Shown here: positions 1 to 8,317 of the stretch, one piece after another
Layout: each line of letters opens with the position of its first letter
Position numbering within the stretch: position 1 is the first letter of the stretch
NCBI RefSeq assembly: GCF_030068605.1
Contig: NZ_JASJOU010000020.1
Coordinates: forward strand, 62,001 to 126,000
Direction: 5' to 3'
DNA: 64,000 nucleotides
Origin: Xanthocytophaga agilis
Lineage (GTDB): Bacteria > Bacteroidota > Bacteroidia > Cytophagales > 172606-1
Made by a program: the position numbers and the translations under genes
The notes under the pieces: generated by a model
What the model saw: only the letters and a program-made list of their open reading frames with translations
What the model was told of the DNA's origin: nothing
Databases searched by the model: none

Positions 1-1
1 G

Positions 2-520
2 GCAGAAGGAATGGCATTTCACTTTTTGTTTATGTGGTTCTTTATACTGAACGGAGCGTTGTATCTGCTCTATACAATTTTCTCTGGTTCATGGAAACAA
101 CTCTTACCCAACCGACATTCCTTTACAGAAGCCTGGCAGGTAGTTTTGTATGATCTGCATCTGAGGAAAACGGCTCCCCTGCAAGGCAAATACAATGCTG
201 CGCAGCGCATTGCTTATACGGCTATCATTGTAATGGGCATAGGTTCTACTGTTACCGGGCTGGCTATTTATAAACCTGTTCAGCTCAACTGGCTCACATG
301 GCTTTGTGGGGGGTATCACCTGGCTCGAATTGAGCATTTCGGTTTAACAATAGGATATGTACTCTTCTTTGTTATTCATCTTGCTCAGGTGATTCGTGCC
401 GGATGGAATAACTTCCGGGCTGTGATAGCTGGATTTGAAGTTGTAGATCAGCCCAACGTGACAACGCCGGTGAATTCAGTGACTGATGAAAATCTTCTTC
501 CCCATGTTTCTCATGAATAA
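2..520 (+). CDS. cytochrome b/b6 family membrane subunit (5' partial)
   Basis: Membrane-bound cytochrome b subunit that would pass electrons between the quinone pool and the periplasmic molybdoenzyme encoded next. The visible part has four hydrophobic segments (about residues 1-20, 65-85, 90-100 and 110-130 counted from the first Met at 11). Histidines around residues 103 and 108 (YHLARIEHFG) and 122 (VIHLAQ) are plausible haem ligands, as in the cytochrome b561/YedZ-like group. The frame is open to the first base of the window and the protein begins inside a helix, so the true start lies upstream. The stop is 20 nt before the oxidoreductase gene, which suggests an operon. Family assignment is inferred from hydrophobicity and histidine pattern. 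Confidence 0.75.
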   Translation, partial: AEGMAFHFLFMWFFILNGALYLLYTIFSGSWKQLLPNRHSFTEAWQVVLYDLHLRKTAPLQGKYNAAQRIAYTAIIVMGIGSTVTGLAIYKPVQLNWLTWLCGGYHLARIEHFGLTIGYVLFFVIHLAQVIRAGWNNFRAVIAGFEVVDQPNVTTPVNSVTDENLLPHVSHE

Positions 521-540
521 AGCTCCCGTTAAATACTCGT

Positions 541-1329
541 ATGGAAAATAAAGAATTAAAGAGACCTTCATTTGAAGCGACTATAGATAGAAAGATCAAA
601 AGACGTACGTTCATTTCTTTTGCAAGCTTTTTTGCACTATCAGGTTTGGGTCTGGGTGCATGGAAATGGTTATATAATTCTCCTGAAGAGATTTCAGGTA
701 TCACTGCTGGTGCACACAAACCTCTACGCGATGCCCTCAATACCTCTGAGCAGGTTTTCAAACAAGTATACAGTAACACCCATCTGGTAAAAACATATCC
801 CAAATCGATGGCTGCAACGAATGTTCGGGTAAATGGAGACATTGGCCTTACAGATGAAACATTTCGTGTTCAGGACTGGCAACTCGAAGTAGAGAAAGAA
901 GCAGGTAAGTTGCTCACAATAGGCATGGAGCAACTCAAAAAATTACCGAAGACAGAAATTATCTATTCGTTCAAATGCATAGAAGGTTGGGATCAGATTC
1001 AGCACTGGGGCGGTTTGCGCTTTAGTGACTTTATCCAGCATTTTAACCTTGAATCTCAATCGAAGAAAGCCTATGTTGGCATGCAAACTCCTGATGAACA
1101 ATATTATGTAGGGATAGATCGGGAAAGTACCCTGCATCCCCAGACTATTCTTGCATACGAGATGAATGGCTATCCCATACCGGTTGAAAATGGAGCCCCT
1201 CTGCGGTTGATTATTCCGGTTAAATATGGTGTGAAGAATCTGAAACGAATTGGAAAAATCACATTTAGCGATACGCGTCCGAGAGACTTCTGGGCTGAAC
1301 AGGGATATGATTACTATTCAGGGTTATAA
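541..1329 (+). CDS. molybdopterin-dependent oxidoreductase, sulfite oxidase/MsrP-like
   Basis: Periplasmic or membrane-anchored molybdenum enzyme of the oxidoreductase molybdopterin-binding (SUOX/YedY-like) fold, 262 aa. A twin-arginine-like start (KRRTFIS, residues 20-26) precedes a hydrophobic stretch at 27-45, suggesting Tat export or an N-terminal anchor. The conserved Mo-ligating cysteine is visible as Cys146 in FKCIEGW, and the C-terminal half keeps the family pattern NGAPLRLIIPVKYGVKN. It follows the cytochrome b gene by 20 nt, so the pair probably forms a YedYZ-like electron-transfer unit. The substrate cannot be deduced. ATG start; a strong terminator follows at 1371-1405. Confidence 0.85.
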   Translation: MENKELKRPSFEATIDRKIKRRTFISFASFFALSGLGLGAWKWLYNSPEEISGITAGAHKPLRDALNTSEQVFKQVYSNTHLVKTYPKSMAATNVRVNGDIGLTDETFRVQDWQLEVEKEAGKLLTIGMEQLKKLPKTEIIYSFKCIEGWDQIQHWGGLRFSDFIQHFNLESQSKKAYVGMQTPDEQYYVGIDRESTLHPQTILAYEMNGYPIPVENGAPLRLIIPVKYGVKNLKRIGKITFSDTRPRDFWAEQGYDYYSGL

Positions 1330-1370
1330 TGGTTCTAACATAACAATTCAAATACTATCTGTATGTATAT

Positions 1371-1405
1371 AAAAGAAGGATGGGTATCGTATCCATCCTT
1401 CTTTT
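1371..1405 (+). terminator. intrinsic terminator after the molybdoenzyme operon
   Basis: A perfect 13-bp inverted repeat (AAAAGAAGGATGG at 1371-1383 and its complement at 1393-1405) encloses a 9-nt loop. It carries A- and T-rich flanks, so it could act in either direction. It lies 41 nt past the stop of the molybdoenzyme gene. Confidence 0.8.
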
Positions 1406-1588
1406 CACCATAAATCATCTGATGTAAATGAAATGTTATGTTTAGTGGATGTGAACCATCGTATTCAGATATAATCTATAGTTTATTCCTCCAGGATTGT
1501 TGTTTACTATTCTGCAAACAATCAGCTTTCCTACCATGTCTGTCAACTATTGCTATCGATCTATCAAATAGTGTGATAACAGTCATTA

Positions 1589-2545
1589 TTATAAAAGATG
1601 GGCTACCTTGCCGATAAAAAGAATATAAAATAACAGAAACAAAGCTCCTTCCCAACGAGAAATGCGCTTATCCTGTGTAATTAAATAAAACAAAACAGCT
1701 CCTGTCAGGTAAATAGGAAGTGGAAAAGAAAGCAATTCAGCAGGTACTTTAATGCCATCTATCAGACCTGTAATTCCTGGAATAGCCATAGCATTGAAAA
1801 TACACGAACCTAGTATATTACCAACTGCAATATCGGCTTTTCCCTGTCTGGAAGCAGTAATGCTGACTACCGCTTCAGGCAAAGTTGTCCCCAGTGATAA
1901 AACTGTGACAGAAACAACCGCCTTACTGATTGAGAGAGCCTCTGCGATAACCTCCAGCGCAGTAATGGTATAGTTAGCTCCAAGGAAAATAAAAACAACA
2001 CTAACAGCGATAATAAGTAAATCTTTTGCCTTGAGTTTGTTTTGTGATTGAGCCTCTTTCACAACCGGGTCCAGCGTAATATCTTTCTCGGTATCGCCTT
2101 CCTTTAACAGATAAATCGTATAAATAATATACCCCGACAATAGCAGCAACGATTCGACAGGAGTAATGAGTCCATCCCACATGATAAACGTTAACATGGC
2201 TGCAGATCCGACCAGATAATGTAAATCAATAAAAATATACTGATCTCCCAATCGGATAGACTTTTTAGAGAACATAGAGGTGAGGCTCATCACAAAAAGC
2301 AGATTGGAAGCACTTGACCCCAGAATGTTTCCTGCCACAATTTCAGAAGATCCTTTGCTAACAGCTATCAGTGAAGAAATCAGTTCAGGTAAAGAAGTCC
2401 CTACAGCGACAATAATTACACCTACAGCAAAAGGAGACATTCCTAAAGCATGTCCTACTACTTCGGCAGACTGTGTAAAGAAACGAGCTGCCAGAATTAA
2501 TACAAGTAAGCTAACAATAAAAACACCAATCCAGAGAGCAATCAT
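1589..2545 (-). CDS. calcium/sodium antiporter (CaCA family, YrbG-like)
   Basis: Inner-membrane Ca2+:cation antiporter, 318 aa, the usual length of bacterial YrbG/K+-dependent exchangers. The two inverted alpha repeats are plain: GTSLPELISS followed by GNILGSSASN (about residues 48-80) and GTTLPEAVVS followed by GNILGSCIFN (about 218-252), carrying the acidic ion-binding residues. About ten hydrophobic segments are separated by a charged loop near residues 150-170. It probably exports Ca2+ using the sodium or proton gradient. It is encoded alone, with NhaA just upstream on the same strand and a 120-nt gap between them. Confidence 0.92.
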   Translation of the reverse strand: MIALWIGVFIVSLLVLILAARFFTQSAEVVGHALGMSPFAVGVIIVAVGTSLPELISSLIAVSKGSSEIVAGNILGSSASNLLFVMSLTSMFSKKSIRLGDQYIFIDLHYLVGSAAMLTFIMWDGLITPVESLLLLSGYIIYTIYLLKEGDTEKDITLDPVVKEAQSQNKLKAKDLLIIAVSVVFIFLGANYTITALEVIAEALSISKAVVSVTVLSLGTTLPEAVVSITASRQGKADIAVGNILGSCIFNAMAIPGITGLIDGIKVPAELLSFPLPIYLTGAVLFYLITQDKRISRWEGALFLLFYILFIGKVAHLL

Positions 2546-2665
2546 ATAAACACAAAAGAAGATAGATAACTATATAATCTGACAAATACCAGATAAAAAC
2601 ATTGAACAACCCAACTAATCTTGCACTACTCCATTGTCATTTTTGCAAAGTCTTATTACTCACTG

Positions 2666-4009
2666 TTAGTGCTCATCCGAAGTGGTTGTTACAACAGGTG
2701 GCAACTTTTGTCCACGCAGCAGAAAATAACCTGTTAGTCCCGCAATCAGGGAAGCCAGCAGAATGGAAACTTTGGCAACGGATTGAAACTCGGGATTATT
2801 TTCAAATGCCAGCAGCGTAATAAAGATAGACATCGTAAAGCCGATTCCACCCAGTATACCTGCACCAATGAGTTGTTTCCAGCTTACACCTGCTGGAAGG
2901 GCAGCCCATCCCAACCGAACGGAAAAATAGGCAAATAAACAAATCCCTAGAGGCTTTCCGGCAACCAGCCCTACCATAATTCCTACTCCAATAGGCGAAA
3001 ACACCTGGTGAAAAACATCGGTATTAATTAGCAAGCTGGTATTGCAGAAAGCAAAGAGGGGAATGATCAGAAAAGCAATCAACGGATGCAGTTGATGTTC
3101 GAGCCTTTGAGCCGGAGAGTTAATCTTTTCATTGAGATCTTCGAGTTCTTCACTGATTGTACGAGGTTGTAACTGTTCAGAATGCAGATTTTCCTTGATC
3201 ACCTGCAAGCGGTCATCAATCATTTCTACCAGTTGGTTTTTCGGATACCGAATGCGAAAAGGAATGCTGATAGCCAGCAATACACCCGCAATGGTAGCAT
3301 GAATACCTGATTGTAATATGAAATACCAAAGGAACAGACCAATAAGCAAATAAATGCTTAAGGTACGTACTCCTGCTTTGTTGAGTGCCAATAAAACACC
3401 CCATGCCAGTGCCGCATAGAGCAGATAGGTAAAGTCAAGGTGGCTGGTATAAAACACAGCAATGACAATCACAGCTCCCAAATCATCTACAATAGCCAGA
3501 GCAGTCAGAAATATTTTCAGTGACAAAGGAATCTTATCACCCAGTAAAAGCAACACTGCCAGGGCAAAGGCAATATCGGTTGCCATCGGAATACCCCAGC
3601 CACTACGGGTAGGTGCATTCCAGTTGATAAGGGCAAACAGGATAGCAGGAACTACCATACCTCCCAGCGCACTAATCATCGGTAATGCCGCTTTTTTTAT
3701 ACTCGATAGCTCTCCTTCCAGAATTTCCCGCTTAATTTCCAATCCTACTACAAGAAAAAACAAGGCCATTAGTCCGTCATTAATCCAATGGGTAAGCGAT
3801 TTGTTCATTTCAAATCCATTGAATGAAATATGAAAATGACTCTCCCAGATGGCAGGGAAATAGCGGGCGATACCCTGATCCATATTTGCCAGAATCAATG
3901 AAAGAACACTGACAATCAAAAGAATAATCCCTCCGGAAGTTTCGCTTTGAATAAAGTCGGAAAAAGGTTTAACCAGAGGGTGGATGCGTTTTTTTACAGA
4001 ATTGCTCAT
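2666..4009 (-). CDS. nhaA: Na+/H+ antiporter NhaA
   Basis: Sodium/proton antiporter of the inner membrane, used in pH and sodium homeostasis. The signature pair of ion-binding aspartates is present in ALAIVDDLGAV, and the segments TSGGIILLIVSVL, GLEIKREILEGEL and GIPMATDIAFALAVL match NhaA helices. Length from this start is 447 aa; a hydrophilic insert (about residues 270-310) is common in Bacteroidota members. The frame opens at a TTG at 4033, but ATG 4009 is preferred: it gives the normal short N-terminus, and a perfect -7 box (TATCTTTG) at 4051-4044 would place the transcript start just upstream of it. Confidence 0.93.
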   Translation of the reverse strand: MSNSVKKRIHPLVKPFSDFIQSETSGGIILLIVSVLSLILANMDQGIARYFPAIWESHFHISFNGFEMNKSLTHWINDGLMALFFLVVGLEIKREILEGELSSIKKAALPMISALGGMVVPAILFALINWNAPTRSGWGIPMATDIAFALAVLLLLGDKIPLSLKIFLTALAIVDDLGAVIVIAVFYTSHLDFTYLLYAALAWGVLLALNKAGVRTLSIYLLIGLFLWYFILQSGIHATIAGVLLAISIPFRIRYPKNQLVEMIDDRLQVIKENLHSEQLQPRTISEELEDLNEKINSPAQRLEHQLHPLIAFLIIPLFAFCNTSLLINTDVFHQVFSPIGVGIMVGLVAGKPLGICLFAYFSVRLGWAALPAGVSWKQLIGAGILGGIGFTMSIFITLLAFENNPEFQSVAKVSILLASLIAGLTGYFLLRGQKLPPVVTTTSDEH

Positions 4010-4043
4010 AAGCCAGTGAATGTATGGTGTCAATCAGTGAGGT

Positions 4044-4051
4044 CAAAGATA
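4044..4051 (-). promoter_or_regulatory. Bacteroidota -7 promoter box for nhaA
   Basis: The minus strand reads TATCTTTG, an exact match to the Bacteroidota primary sigma -7 consensus TAnnTTTG. A start of transcription about 7 nt downstream leaves a leader of roughly 28 nt before ATG 4009. No clear -33 TTTG is visible at the right distance. Confidence 0.5.
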
Positions 4052-4445
4052 GACGTATTTAAAAAATAATGGCAAATAATGCTAACTAAATAGGCTATCA
4101 GGGGATATACTAATTAGCAGGTTACACTCAGCAGTGCCGAATTGTTGAGACTGCATACAACTCTATCAGATAAGTATTTTACTTCTATGCTTATCTTGTT
4201 CCATAACTTTGTCAGAAATGAGGGTTTTAGGGAAGAACGCCTTGTGCTGAATATAGGAAATACACTGAGATTTTATCCAAAACAATTGTCAGTGATGTTG
4301 TACACAGACAAGATTACCAGAGTAATATATACCTATCGTCTATTCTTATCTTGCATCTATACTTCCTGAATATCCTGATAGTATAAATGGAGATTCTGGC
4401 TACACATTTGACAGATTAGGCTAATTTTCAAATGCTGGCTTAGCT

Positions 4446-4453
4446 TACCTTTG
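4446..4453 (+). promoter_or_regulatory. Bacteroidota -7 promoter box upstream of the AraC gene
   Basis: The sequence TACCTTTG matches TAnnTTTG exactly. Transcription from about 4460 would give a leader of about 155 nt before ATG 4617. No convincing -33 element is seen. Confidence 0.4.
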
Positions 4454-4616
4454 TACTATGAAAAACAATAGAAAAGGCAGCCAGGATTTGATTATTCCCA
4501 ATGCCAGGTATAAACTTTGATGTGATGACACATATTATCAGTCAGCCAGAGGTTAGAAAGGCAGAGCAAATTATCTTGTATTTCGATGTAAAACTCTTAT
4601 TTATACAGGCTAAGCG

Positions 4617-5522
4617 ATGAAAGCTATATCACAACCCGTCATTTGCAAAAGTATCTCAGAATTTATGCGAGTACTGGAGATGCCTAAACCATTGCATCCA
4701 CTGATCGCGTTGGTTAACTATAGTACAGAGACTGTCAGCCGTAAAAATGCAGGACGAAGTTTTCTGGTCGATTTTTATAAAGTTTCTTTTAAGAAGGATT
4801 TCAGTGGTCAGATCAAATATGGACAAAGCTATTATGACTTTGAAGAAGGAGGCCTGGCTTTTTTAGCCCCTAATCAACTCATAACAATATCAGGGGATGA
4901 AAGCTGTTATGAGGGGTACAACCTGTTTTTTCATGCCGATCTGCTACGGAATTATCAGTTAGGAAAGAACATTCATCAGTATGGCTTCTTCACCTATTCC
5001 ATAAATGAAGCGTTGTTCCTCTCTGAGAAAGAGAAAAACGTAATTGCTGGCTTGTTTACTAACATTGCGGCTGAGTTGGAAACAAATACAGATGCCTTTA
5101 GCCAGGATGTCCTTGTCTCCCAGATTGAATTATTACTTAATTACAGTAATCGCTTTTATAATCGGCAATTTCTGACCCGAAAGGCTGTTTATCATGACCT
5201 GATCAGTCAAATGGATAGCTATCTGGCAACTCGTTTTGCTGATCAGCAGAGCGGTATACCTACTGTGCTTGAAGTGGCGAATCATCTTCATGTATCACCC
5301 AGATACCTGACAGATATGCTTAAGTCGTTGACAGGACAAAGTGCTCAACAGCATATCCATGACCGATTAATTGAAAGGGCAAAAACAATTCTAAGTACCA
5401 CTCGGCTAACTGTGGCTGAGATTGCATATCAATTGGGTTTTGAACATCCGCAATCTTTTAATAAGTTATTTAAACGTTACACCCATATTTCACCAAACAT
5501 CTTCAGAAAGTCTTTCCACTAA
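4617..5522 (+). CDS. AraC family transcriptional regulator (paralogue 1 of 3)
   Basis: DNA-binding regulator of 301 aa. The C-terminal third (about residues 210-300) is the double helix-turn-helix AraC domain: LEVANHLHVSPRYLTDMLKS, then VAEIAYQLGFEHPQSFNKLF and the closing P-x-x-FRKS. The N-terminal 190 residues form the ligand or cupin-like half, containing the family marker MPKPLHPLI and NEALFLSEKEK. The same marker sequences occur in the proteins at 11988-12905 and 25216-26115, so the three are paralogues. It precedes an NTF2-like protein and a quinone-reductase-like enzyme on the same strand, the probable targets. Effector unknown. Confidence 0.9.
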   Translation: MKAISQPVICKSISEFMRVLEMPKPLHPLIALVNYSTETVSRKNAGRSFLVDFYKVSFKKDFSGQIKYGQSYYDFEEGGLAFLAPNQLITISGDESCYEGYNLFFHADLLRNYQLGKNIHQYGFFTYSINEALFLSEKEKNVIAGLFTNIAAELETNTDAFSQDVLVSQIELLLNYSNRFYNRQFLTRKAVYHDLISQMDSYLATRFADQQSGIPTVLEVANHLHVSPRYLTDMLKSLTGQSAQQHIHDRLIERAKTILSTTRLTVAEIAYQLGFEHPQSFNKLFKRYTHISPNIFRKSFH

Positions 5523-5583
5523 TCCCTCAAACAAGTCTTAAGTAATCTGCACTACACACTGACTTTGAAAGTTGCATAAATAG

Positions 5584-5610
5584 CAAAGAATATCCTCAGG
5601 TTATTCTTTG
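5584..5610 (+). terminator. hairpin between AraC and NTF2-like genes
   Basis: A perfect 9-bp stem (CAAAGAATA / TATTCTTTG) with a 9-nt loop lies 61 nt after the AraC stop. It is followed by a T-rich but interrupted tract. It may terminate the AraC transcript or lie in the leader of the next gene. Confidence 0.4.
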
Positions 5611-5687
5611 TAAGAAGTTATTCCTTTTATATATCCATTTGTATGGATACCGGGTATTGCTATGCCAATTTTTAACAAAAAAACATC

Positions 5688-6128
5688 ATGAACAGTAAAG
5701 AAACAGAAGATAAAATTTCCCTCAGAGAACTGGTAGATAGTATCTCTATCCTGGCAGATAAAAAAGATGTGCATGCTCAGGTGCAGCTTTTTTCTGAAAA
5801 TGCAACCTCAGAAACGTATGTGAACGGCAAGCCATTTTTAAAACTAAAAGGCCGGATAGAAATGGAAAAGGGCTTTGCCAAGTTTCTTAAAAACGTTGAA
5901 ATCGTCTATCATTTCAATGGCCAACAGCAGGTAACTATCCAGGGTAATAGTGCTACTGGGACATGCTATTGCCTGATCACAATGATTGGCACCGAAGATG
6001 GTAAAAAAATACAGACCACCATTGGGGCTGTTTACCAAGACACATATATCCGTGAGAACAACCGCTGGCTGATCAATGAGCGAATAGGGAATTTTGAGTG
6101 GCAGGAAAAACACAAAATCAATCCTTAA
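5688..6128 (+). CDS. nuclear transport factor 2 (SnoaL-like) family protein
   Basis: Small soluble protein of 146 aa with the NTF2-like/SnoaL-like cone fold. It shows an N-terminal helix with LVDSISILADKKDVHAQVQLFSENA, the alternating strands GNSATGTCYCLITM and the end strand NRWLINERIGNFEWQE. Many such proteins in Bacteroidota accompany oxidoreductases of the type encoded 47 nt downstream. Whether it is an enzyme (isomerase or hydratase-like) or a binding protein cannot be read from the sequence. Start ATG; no signal peptide, so cytoplasmic. Confidence 0.75.
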   Translation: MNSKETEDKISLRELVDSISILADKKDVHAQVQLFSENATSETYVNGKPFLKLKGRIEMEKGFAKFLKNVEIVYHFNGQQQVTIQGNSATGTCYCLITMIGTEDGKKIQTTIGAVYQDTYIRENNRWLINERIGNFEWQEKHKINP

Positions 6129-6175
6129 TAGCTTAAGCCAAAAATAAGAATCTATTACATACAAAATACAATACA

Positions 6176-7216
6176 ATGCAATCATTCGAAAACAAAACAG
6201 AAAAGAGTGCAAATACACAAATGATGAAGGCCATTCGGCTCCATGCTTTTGGCGGACCAGAAGTACTACGTTATGAGGATGTGCCACTTCCTGCACTTGA
6301 GCCAGGCGAGGTGCTAATTCGTGTTCACGCAATCGGAATCAATCCTCCTGACTGGTATTTACGTGATGGATTTAAGACGGTTCCAAATTTCAAGCCCTCT
6401 ATAACCTTGCCTGTCATTCCCGGATCGGATGTTTCGGGTGTCATTGAGGCTATAGCTCCAGATGTGAAAGGCTTTGCTGTTGGTGATGCAGTTTTTGGTA
6501 TGATTCGCTTTCCGAGCTTCGGAAAAAGTGCTGCCTATGCTGAATATGTAGCTGCTCCTGCCTCAGATCTTGCACACAAACCAACCGGTATTGATCACAT
6601 ACACGCTGCAGGTGCACCTATGGCGGGACTTACAGCATGGCAGTACCTGATTCGGTTAGGGCATAATGAACCTAACCCATTTCAACCTGAACCACATAGT
6701 CCAGTGCCACTCAATGGTAAGACAGTGCTTATAAATGGGGCTGCAGGCGGTGTGGGACACCTGGCCGTACAGTTGGCAAAATGGCAGGGGGCAGAGGTAA
6801 TTGCAGTAGCCTCAAGCAAGCATGAAGGGTTTCTGCATGAGCTTGGTGCTGATCAGTTTATTGACTATACAACGCGTGCTCCTGAGGAAGTGGTGAAGGA
6901 GGTAGATCTTGTGCTTGATACGCTTGGTGGACCTACTACTGGACGTTTCCTGCGTATACTCAAACGTGGTGGGGCTTTATTCCCAGTGTTCTTGGGTTTC
7001 TCTGACCATGACCAGGCAGCAGAGCGGGGTGTTACGGTTTCGGCAGCCCAGGTGCGCTCAAACGGACTGCAACTGGCAGAGTTAGGAAACCTTCTTGATT
7101 CCGGAACTGTCCGTGTTGCTATTGATAGCACGTTTCCTCTTGCAGATGCCCAAAAGGCCCACGAACGAGCCGCTCTCGGCCACATTCAAGGTAAGATTGT
7201 ACTTACTGCAGTATAA
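6176..7216 (+). CDS. NADP-dependent quinone oxidoreductase-like protein (MDR superfamily)
   Basis: Zinc-independent medium-chain dehydrogenase/reductase, 346 aa. It has the GroES-like N-domain (IRLHAFGGPEVLRYEDVPLP, residues 18-38) and a Rossmann fold with the nucleotide-binding motif INGAAGGVGHLAVQLAKW (about residues 183-200). No structural-zinc cysteine cluster is seen, as in QOR/zeta-crystallin. It probably reduces quinones or enones with NADPH. A second Met pair at 6221 directly precedes the conserved start of the fold and is an equally good initiator. It is a paralogue of the enzyme at 11010-11984, and both lie beside related AraC genes. A terminator follows at 7422-7467. Confidence 0.88.
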   Translation: MQSFENKTEKSANTQMMKAIRLHAFGGPEVLRYEDVPLPALEPGEVLIRVHAIGINPPDWYLRDGFKTVPNFKPSITLPVIPGSDVSGVIEAIAPDVKGFAVGDAVFGMIRFPSFGKSAAYAEYVAAPASDLAHKPTGIDHIHAAGAPMAGLTAWQYLIRLGHNEPNPFQPEPHSPVPLNGKTVLINGAAGGVGHLAVQLAKWQGAEVIAVASSKHEGFLHELGADQFIDYTTRAPEEVVKEVDLVLDTLGGPTTGRFLRILKRGGALFPVFLGFSDHDQAAERGVTVSAAQVRSNGLQLAELGNLLDSGTVRVAIDSTFPLADAQKAHERAALGHIQGKIVLTAV

Positions 7217-7320
7217 TACACCTGCAAATAATGCTTAAAATAGTCTACATCCAGTTGCCAATTGGCTCAAAACACGAATAGAGAAGTTAGAAGAAAGGAT
7301 AATCAGCCTGAAGCATTTCC

Positions 7321-7380
7321 TGGCTCACCAAATTCTCATTTGATGCCCTGTTTTTTTGGTGAGAAAAAATGAAGAGGTCA
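7321..7380 (+). repeat. fragment of the interspersed repeat also found at 53.1 and 58.2 kb
   Basis: Twenty-two bases starting TGGCTCACCAAATTCTCATT are identical to 58173-58194 (right end of the MITE-like element), and looser similarity continues for about 35 nt through a GCCC tract and an A-rich stretch. The opposite-strand version occurs near 53065-53112. The rest of the element is absent, so this is a decayed or partial copy. Confidence 0.6.
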
Positions 7381-7421
7381 GTGGAGGAACAATAAATCAA
7401 CTCAAAAAGAAATGTTTCTCA

Positions 7422-7467
7422 AAAAAACAAGCCTATGTTTTTGAAAAAAAATCTAGGCTTGTTTTTT
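7422..7467. terminator. bidirectional terminator between convergent genes
   Basis: A perfect 14-bp inverted repeat (AAAAAACAAGCCTA and its complement) encloses an 18-nt A-rich loop, with T-runs on both strands. It sits between the plus-strand oxidoreductase (ends 7216) and the minus-strand secreted protein (ends 7515), and can serve both. Confidence 0.8.
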
Positions 7468-7514
7468 AGTTAAATCCTAAATTTGGGATGACTCATGTAT
7501 ATAATATCAGAGAT

Positions 7515-7943
7515 TCATTTCCCTGCAAACTTACTTTTCAGCTCACGTATTAGTTTGTTTACTACTGCTTTGCTCGAATTAAATCCATTGGTGCCATTTG
7601 GGCTTGATTTATAGGCATTGGACTCCCATATCTCTTCTCCTTTCTGATCGACTAGCTTTGCCACCAGCATAATAGAAGTTCCACCCCAGGAGGTTAAGGT
7701 GATGCCTTTTGAGGCTGTAACATCGATTTTGATTTGAAAATCAGCTTCTTCTTTCTTGTTGACTAGCTTCCAGTATCCCCATTCTTTAAGCTCCGTCTCC
7801 AACTGCTCGGCGGTATGGATGGCATTCTCATTTTTAGAGGTATTCTCTACAAAAACCTTGTTACCTGCTTTTAAAGCAGCTTGCTGGGCAATACTATATC
7901 CCAACGAAAAGAATAAACAAATACAGATCAGGTATCTTTTCAT
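7515..7943 (-). CDS. secreted hypothetical protein
   Basis: Protein of 142 aa with a clear Sec signal peptide (MKRYLICICLFFSLGYSIAQQ, cleavage probably after residue 19). The mature part alternates strands and helices: an N-terminal KVFVENTSKNENAIHTAEQLETELKEWGYWKLV segment, a strand DFQIKIDVTAS and a repeated SSK/NSSK motif near the end. The pattern resembles periplasmic proteins that handle a helix-plus-sheet receiver such as DUF4136-like families, but no family is assigned with confidence. It is encoded alone. Confidence 0.6.
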   Translation of the reverse strand: MKRYLICICLFFSLGYSIAQQAALKAGNKVFVENTSKNENAIHTAEQLETELKEWGYWKLVNKKEEADFQIKIDVTASKGITLTSWGGTSIMLVAKLVDQKGEEIWESNAYKSSPNGTNGFNSSKAVVNKLIRELKSKFAGK

Positions 7944-8317
7944 ACTATGTAATAGGTAGGGTCTGTGGAAAAATAATTGAATAAGGCAGGTTAGCTGCCA
8001 CTTTTGAGTAGTAATGAGGTTTTATCAGCTACATTAGCAAAGCTAGGGCAATGGATAGGAAGAGTCAATCCCGGAAAACCAGGATTTTTTACTTTGAGTA
8101 CAAACAGGTTCTACCTTTATCCGTAATCTTCTTTGGGAGAGTTCAGGGAGTTCAGTGACGGGTTCTATTCAAAGCCAAACTGGTTGTGCTACTATCAAAA
8201 AAGTCCTGCATTTATTGGTCAGGTATGTCCTTTACTATTTTTATCCTCTGAAAGGAACTTCTCGCCATAGGTGGACAGGTAGCCACACTGGGTTCTTGAG
8301 AGAAAATTACAGGACAT
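7944..8317. other. intergenic region, no gene seen
   Basis: This 374-nt stretch lies upstream of the secreted protein and downstream of a minus-strand AraC gene. It holds the promoter of the former. A short dyad (GGCAG/CTGCC near 7985) is visible. The 78-codon frame at 8155-8391 overlaps the AraC gene and lacks protein-like composition. No repeat or RNA gene was recognised. Confidence 0.4.

Larger units (their letters stand above)
4034..4616. other. intergenic region between nhaA and an AraC gene
   Basis: Divergent intergenic region of 583 nt holding the nhaA promoter at one end and a -7 box for the AraC gene at 4446-4453. A 20-codon reading frame starts at 4458 (MKNNRKGSQD...), immediately after that -7 box; it could be a leader peptide, but nothing supports translation. 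A 75-codon frame at 4142-4369 resembles no protein and looks like chance. Nothing else recognisable was seen. Confidence 0.4.

Noticed and set aside
372-842. A 156-codon minus-strand frame opposite the cytochrome and molybdoenzyme genes
   Set aside because: It is antisense to two well-supported genes and matches no family.
4142-4369. A 75-codon frame upstream of the AraC gene
   Set aside because: No recognisable motif, mixed composition, and no promoter or start signal; judged chance.
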